Virus record (IMG/VR): IMGVR_UViG_3300017727_001923
Coordinates: 62,001 to 126,000 of that record
Reading direction: 5' to 3' (one strand)
Origin: a virus
Length of the DNA: 64,000 nt
Shown piece by piece: positions 59,598 through 64,000 of the stretch. The notes beneath the pieces were generated by a model that saw only the letters and a list, made by a program, of their open reading frames with translations, was not told the DNA's origin and ran no database searches. Position 1 is the stretch's first letter. Each line of letters starts with the position of its first letter. A program made the translations under genes and the position numbers.

Positions 59598-62500
59598 ATG
59601 GGAACTACCACACTAAAACTTGAAGGTACAAATGGTGACCTCAAGGAAATAACAACCACAGAGGAGAATTACCTTGCGTATCAAGCAGGGTTGCATCTTT
59701 CTGCGTTGGATTCTAGTGCAGTAGGAACACTTACCGCATCCTCAACTAATAACGCTTTAATCGGAACATATACCGATACTACTTTTGACGATGCAGTTGG
59801 AACACACGGATTTGCTAGTGGTAATGTTCCAGTAATACAAACAACAACATCATTATATCAAAGAGAAGGTATCACTAACTTTGCGGGTGACTCCGATGCA
59901 TTTAGATATCCTATTGAGTTTAATGATAATAGTGGAACAAGTGAGATTCATGAACTTGATTCCTCAGAAGTAGATACACTCACAGACCGTTTAACAAGTC
60001 GTATTGCAACATCTGAATATCCAGGCACATACCGATTAGGTTCGTCTTCGCCAGGCGGAACATACTCAACATATAAAGCTGGAGTATTCTCTGATAGATT
60101 ACAAACAGGTTCTTCAGGAACAGTATATAACCTTTATGTGAAGTCTAGTATGTCTTCACCGACTGTAGTAAGACCTGTCTCAATTAAACGTGCATCTGGA
60201 TTGACTGGTTCTTTCCAAGGTCTGAAAGAAATGACCGATGCAGAAATTAAATATAGTTTTGGGTCAAGAGTACAATCTAGAATATCAAGTGGTTCTAATG
60301 GAGTTGGAACATATCAATTAAGAAGTAATGTTCAAGGCGCTCCAACAGATACAGGAACTTGGGCGACTCGTGGTACTGCAACGGATACTCGTTTTAACCT
60401 AGTAAACACTGATTATAGTGCAAACTATCAAAGGGTTAGTACAACAGATTCTACTAGAAACCGTACCGCAGATTTCTCTAGAAGTGTTGATTACGTAGGT
60501 AATTACTCAAGGAATTTCACAGGTAATTTTCTAGGTGAATATACTGGAGACTTTACAGGTAACTTTGTTGGAGACTTTGTTGGGGATTATTCCAGAAGTT
60601 TTATTGGAGATTACGTAGGTAATTACTCCAGAGACTTTGAAGGTAACTATACTGGTGATTACTCTAGAAACTTCCTTGGTAATTATATCGGAAACTATGC
60701 TCGTGCATATTCTGCTGTATATTCAAGAACAAGAGTCACTACATTTACTGGTGATTTCACTGGTAACTATGTCGGAAACTATTCAAGAAACTATAGTGCT
60801 GCATATACTAGAAACAGTACTGCGGAATTCATAGGAGATTTCACTGGTAATTATACAGGTAATTATACAAGAAATTATTCTGCAAACTATCAGAGAACAC
60901 GTGTTACTAATTTCCTTGGAGATTTTACTGGTGACTATACAGGAAACTACGCAAGAAACTTTGAAGCAGATTATACCAGAGATAGAGTCACAACATTTAC
61001 AGGTAATTTTTTAGGAGATTACACAGGAAACTACGCTAGAAACTTTGAAGCAGATTATCAGAGAACACGTGTTACTAACTCAGCGGGAACATACACTGGT
61101 AACTTTGAAGGAAACTATACAGGTAACTATGCCAGAAACTTTAGTGCTGATTATCAAAGAACTCGTTCAACTGATTACACACAAGTTTTTACTGGTAACT
61201 TTGAAGGAAACTATACTGGTAACTATGCTCGTAACTACACTGGAAACTACGCTAGAAACTTTAGTGCTGATTATCAAAGAACACGTATTACTGATTACGT
61301 AGGAGATTATGCAGGCGACTATACAGGAAATTTCTTAGGTGATTATACAGGTAACTATGCACGTAATTATAGTGCGAACTATCAAAGAACTCGTGTTACT
61401 ACATACACTGGAGATTTTGCGGGAGACTATGCGGGTGACTTCGTAGGTAACTATGCTAGAAACTTCCTTGGTAACTATGCTAGAAATTATCATGGTGACT
61501 TTGAGGGTAACTACACAGGAAACTATGCTCGTAATTATCTTGGTAACTATGCTCGTAACTACACAGGTAACTTCGTAGGTGACTATTCAAGAACTCGTGC
61601 TACTGCATACGCAAGAACACGTGCTACTGCATATTCAAGAACTCGTGCTACTAACTATGCGGGTGGTGGTAAAGGTGGTAACGCTTATAACTACACTGGT
61701 AACTTTGTAGGTAACTACACTGGTAACTTCGCTGGTAACTACACAGGTAACTTTGTAGGTAACTACGGAAGAACTCGTGCTACTAACTATGCAAGAGCGT
61801 TTACTGCAAACTATGCCAGAAACTTTAGTGCCGCATATACCAGAGACCGTAATACAAACTATGCTAGAAACTTTACTGCAAACTATGCTAGAAACTATAC
61901 AAGAACATCTACCAGAGATTCTAATAGAACTCGTATTACTGATTACGTAGGTAATTTCTTAGGTGACTATACTGGTAACTATGCTAGAAACTTTAGTGCT
62001 GATTATCAAAGAACATCTACCAGAGATTCTAATAGAACTCGTATCACTACATACACGGGTGACTTCTTAGGTAATTACACTGGTAACTATGCAAGAAATT
62101 ATAGTGCAGACTACGCTAGAAACTTTAGTGCAGACTATGCTAGAACACGTGTAACAGATTACACAGGTAACTTTGTCGGTGATTTCTTAGGAGATTACAC
62201 TGGTAACTATGCAAGAAACTATCAGGCAGACTATGCTAGAACTCGTGTAACAGATTACGTTGGTGATTATGTTGGTGACTTCTTAGGTAATTACGTTGGT
62301 AACTATGCAAGAAACTATAGTGCTGATTACCAGAGAACTCGTGTAACTGATTATGCGGGGAACTTTGTAGGTAATTACACTGGTAACTATGCTAGAAACT
62401 ATCAAGCAGACTATACTAGAAATAGTACAGATACTTTTGTAGGTGATTTCTTAGGAGATTACACTGGTAACTATGCTAGAGAATTTACTGCGGATTATTT

Positions 62501-63005
62501 AAGAAATAGTACTGCAACATTCTTGGGTGATTTTACGGGTGATTATACAGGAGACTATGCAAGAGCATTTAGTGCAGACTATACAAGAAATAGTGTTGCT
62601 GATTTTGCGGGTAATTTCTTAGGTGAATATACAGGAAACTATAATAGAAGTTTTACTGCTGATTACCAAAGAACTAGGGTGTCTACTTATAGTGCCGCCT
62701 ATAGTAGAACAAGAACATCTCTATATAGTGCAAACTATCAGAGAACAAGAAGTTCTGCATACACAAGGAATTCTACAGTAGATTCTACAAGAAACTCAAC
62801 TGCGGTATTTACTAGAACTTGTGTTGTTGTACGTTCAAGTGCATACAGTAGAACTAGAACAAGTGTGACAACATTTACTGGTGATTATACTGGTAACTTT
62901 GTTGCAGAATTTACAGGTGACTATGTGGGTAACTATGTCGGAACAACTATTGACTCAGGAAGTTCAGTAATTAAGACATACACTCTTTATCAGAGAACCG
63001 CATAA
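59598..63005 (+). CDS. Tetrad-repeat fibre protein B, 1135 aa
   Basis: 1135 residues, paralogous to fibre A. A head domain (1-270) is followed by an almost unbroken run of about 200 tetrads [Y/F]-x-[G/R/A]-[N/D/T] to near residue 1115, ending TYTLYQRTA. Tetrads group into super-repeats of 7 or 8 units (28 or 32 residues) that begin TRVTD or TRITD and run through YTGN YARN YSAD YQR. Tyr/Phe occur every fourth residue and Arg is very frequent. No known domain. Spacing suggests a new solenoid or stacked-aromatic shaft. It is likely the distal fibre or a virion surface decoration. Many N-[Y/F]-[S/T] sequons are present. Confidence 0.72.
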   Translation: MGTTTLKLEGTNGDLKEITTTEENYLAYQAGLHLSALDSSAVGTLTASSTNNALIGTYTDTTFDDAVGTHGFASGNVPVIQTTTSLYQREGITNFAGDSDAFRYPIEFNDNSGTSEIHELDSSEVDTLTDRLTSRIATSEYPGTYRLGSSSPGGTYSTYKAGVFSDRLQTGSSGTVYNLYVKSSMSSPTVVRPVSIKRASGLTGSFQGLKEMTDAEIKYSFGSRVQSRISSGSNGVGTYQLRSNVQGAPTDTGTWATRGTATDTRFNLVNTDYSANYQRVSTTDSTRNRTADFSRSVDYVGNYSRNFTGNFLGEYTGDFTGNFVGDFVGDYSRSFIGDYVGNYSRDFEGNYTGDYSRNFLGNYIGNYARAYSAVYSRTRVTTFTGDFTGNYVGNYSRNYSAAYTRNSTAEFIGDFTGNYTGNYTRNYSANYQRTRVTNFLGDFTGDYTGNYARNFEADYTRDRVTTFTGNFLGDYTGNYARNFEADYQRTRVTNSAGTYTGNFEGNYTGNYARNFSADYQRTRSTDYTQVFTGNFEGNYTGNYARNYTGNYARNFSADYQRTRITDYVGDYAGDYTGNFLGDYTGNYARNYSANYQRTRVTTYTGDFAGDYAGDFVGNYARNFLGNYARNYHGDFEGNYTGNYARNYLGNYARNYTGNFVGDYSRTRATAYARTRATAYSRTRATNYAGGGKGGNAYNYTGNFVGNYTGNFAGNYTGNFVGNYGRTRATNYARAFTANYARNFSAAYTRDRNTNYARNFTANYARNYTRTSTRDSNRTRITDYVGNFLGDYTGNYARNFSADYQRTSTRDSNRTRITTYTGDFLGNYTGNYARNYSADYARNFSADYARTRVTDYTGNFVGDFLGDYTGNYARNYQADYARTRVTDYVGDYVGDFLGNYVGNYARNYSADYQRTRVTDYAGNFVGNYTGNYARNYQADYTRNSTDTFVGDFLGDYTGNYAREFTADYLRNSTATFLGDFTGDYTGDYARAFSADYTRNSVADFAGNFLGEYTGNYNRSFTADYQRTRVSTYSAAYSRTRTSLYSANYQRTRSSAYTRNSTVDSTRNSTAVFTRTCVVVRSSAYSRTRTSVTTFTGDYTGNFVAEFTGDYVGNYVGTTIDSGSSVIKTYTLYQRTA
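60410..62935 (+). repeat. Long tetrapeptide (12-base) repeat array of fibre B
   Basis: About 2.5 kb of 12-base periodic DNA in frame with fibre B. Near-identical blocks such as ACTGGTAACTATGCTAGAAA recur many times, offering targets for homologous recombination and length change. Super-repeat edges fall on the TRVTD/TRITD segments. Confidence 0.88.
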
Positions 63006-63044
63006 TAAACTTATATATAAACGTGAAGTGTTAGGAGATTAAAC

Positions 63045-63497
63045 ATGGCAAGAGTATGGTTAGATAATGCATTCTGGGAAACCCCCAAAAAACAAATGTT
63101 GAATGCAATCAGCGAAGAAAGTGTTGATAATAAAGAGATTCGTCAAGTTCATAAACTGAACAGACACAATAATAATGGAACTGAGAACGCTCTATTCTTA
63201 GAGGCAGTCGCTTACATTACAGAAGAAAAGATTGATGCTGCAAGTAAGAAACGTCTTGAAAAGAAACAAGCAGAAGCAGAACTTGAGAAACAAAAACAAT
63301 TAGAACATGAACGTGCAAAGAAGTTAGAAAAACTTTTTGAATATAAACTAGAGACTTTTGAGATTGCTGAAATCAAAGATTCTAAAAACAGACTATTAAA
63401 ATCAAAGTTAAGACGTTCTAGGTCTATCCCAGAAGTAAACTTATATGCTATGATGATTGTGAAGGAATCTATAGAGAATGAAATCGACTCAAAGTAA
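63045..63497 (+). CDS. Coiled-coil phage protein, 150 aa
   Basis: 150 residues. After a folded-looking first 60 (MARVWLDNAFWETPKKQML) comes a long Lys/Glu helix (about 65-100; KKRLEKKQAEAELEKQKQ) and a basic C-terminal region (KSKLRRSRSIPE). AGGAG precedes the ATG. Position after the fibre genes suggests a fibre-assembly chaperone or structural helper, but no family was recognised. Confidence 0.65.
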   Translation: MARVWLDNAFWETPKKQMLNAISEESVDNKEIRQVHKLNRHNNNGTENALFLEAVAYITEEKIDAASKKRLEKKQAEAELEKQKQLEHERAKKLEKLFEYKLETFEIAEIKDSKNRLLKSKLRRSRSIPEVNLYAMMIVKESIENEIDSK

Positions 63498-64000
63498 AGG
63501 ATTTGTAATTGTAGCGTCTAAGAATCACAACTTCTATATTTACGCTTGCAATTTAATGGAATCAATCAAAGACTTCTATCCAGAAGCACTCATTACTCTG
63601 GTTACCGAAGAAAGATTCTTGGATGACCGTGCAGATGAAGCTGACCAAATAATCTTTTGTACCGACCACTATCGTGCAAAACTATGGGGTATGGCACAAA
63701 CTCCGTATGATATTACCATGTATGTTGATGCAGACATGGACTGTGAACACGAAGATATAATAACTGTATGGGATGAGATGCAAGATTATGATATGGTCTT
63801 CCATGAACTTACCAAAGAACGTGAAAAGTTTTATGCAATTCGTGAATTTAAATATGAAGATAAAAGGGAGAAGTTCCGTCTATGCGGAGGAGTTTGTCTC
63901 TATAGAAGTGAGAATCCATTAGTCCGTGAATTTATGGATGATTGGTTTGAAATGTATAATCTCCAACACACTAATGAGTGGCAACCAAAAGGGTTTGACC
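63478..64000 (+). CDS. GT-A-fold glycosyltransferase, cut by the window edge
   Basis: The first 174 residues are visible from ATG 63478, which overlaps the previous gene by 20 bases; the frame runs open past 64000. The strand ITMYVDADMDC gives DxD at Asp84 and Asp86, and FRLCGGVCLYRSEN corresponds to the acceptor-loop region. Same class as the genes at 3398, 9323 and 18737. Lying next to the fibre genes, it is a candidate fibre-modifying enzyme. Confidence 0.72.
   Translation, partial: MKSTQSKGFVIVASKNHNFYIYACNLMESIKDFYPEALITLVTEERFLDDRADEADQIIFCTDHYRAKLWGMAQTPYDITMYVDADMDCEHEDIITVWDEMQDYDMVFHELTKEREKFYAIREFKYEDKREKFRLCGGVCLYRSENPLVREFMDDWFEMYNLQHTNEWQPKGFD

Noticed and set aside
60410-62935. 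Period-12 repeats as a CRISPR array or DNA packaging/origin element.
   Set aside because: No spacers, and the periodicity is in frame and explained by the protein tetrads.
63012-63020. TATATATAA before the gene at 63045 as a late promoter.
   Set aside because: Departs from TATAAATA at two positions; too weak to list without mapping, though a similar string precedes 4894.

Overview
The window is a piece of a large, AT-rich, lytic T4-like myovirus genome. The evidence is a recognisable T4-type core: gp32 ssDNA-binding protein, a probable gp33 late-transcription coactivator, head-completion gp4, baseplate and tail genes gp25, 26, 27, 29, 48, 53, 54-like, gp5-like, 6 and 8, and TATAAATA late promoters. 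Gene style (PhoH, nuclease, glycosyltransferase-rich auxiliary region, many conserved small proteins) resembles marine T4-like phages of the cyanophage/pelagiphage kind. No photosynthesis gene is visible, and an outer-membrane TonB-type receptor gene implies a Gram-negative, probably heterotrophic host. No stretch longer than about 300 bases lacks a gene; longer gaps hold promoters, tRNAs or terminators.

Layout. 1-2.9 kb: small early genes behind a consensus sigma-70 promoter, then an aspartate decarboxylase (PanD) and PhoH. 2.9-20.6 kb: one long plus-strand auxiliary island with an M15 endolysin, about eight glycosyltransferase-like proteins, a carbamoyltransferase, three sulfotransferase-like proteins, two methyltransferases, a HAD-nucleotidyltransferase fusion, a radical SAM/SPASM enzyme, a ferritin-like diiron protein, a glutamine amidotransferase, a cupin and a nuclease; genes overlap by a few bases and look co-transcribed. 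20.6-20.85 kb: two tRNA-Arg genes (UCU, ACG) behind their own promoter. 21.3-23.9 kb: minus-strand late operon with a P-loop kinase and two tandem paralogues. 24-28 kb: small early genes, gp33-like and gp32, ending in a strong terminator. 28.07-29.55 kb: a compact TonB-dependent receptor. 29.5-36.4 kb: minus-strand late operons with ErpA/IscA, IscU, tape measure, hub and tube-initiator genes, a B12-binding-like radical SAM protein and gp4. 36.4-63 kb: plus-strand baseplate and fibre genes, ending in two giant paralogous fibre proteins built from a four-residue aromatic repeat. The right edge cuts another glycosyltransferase.

How it fits together. Sigma-70 promoters (TTGACA, 17-base spacer, TATAAT-like) drive early genes; TATAAATA promoters, with gp33, drive structural genes, and three of these place the ATG where transcription should start. 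The most unusual content is an iron-centred gene set (TonB receptor, IscU and ErpA inside the late tail operon, two radical SAM enzymes, a diiron protein), a sulfation/carbamoylation/glycosylation island, the tetrad-repeat fibres, and a strikingly invariant codon context in which every Pro-Gly pair I found is encoded CCWGGC. All functional calls come from reading motifs by eye; no database search was run.
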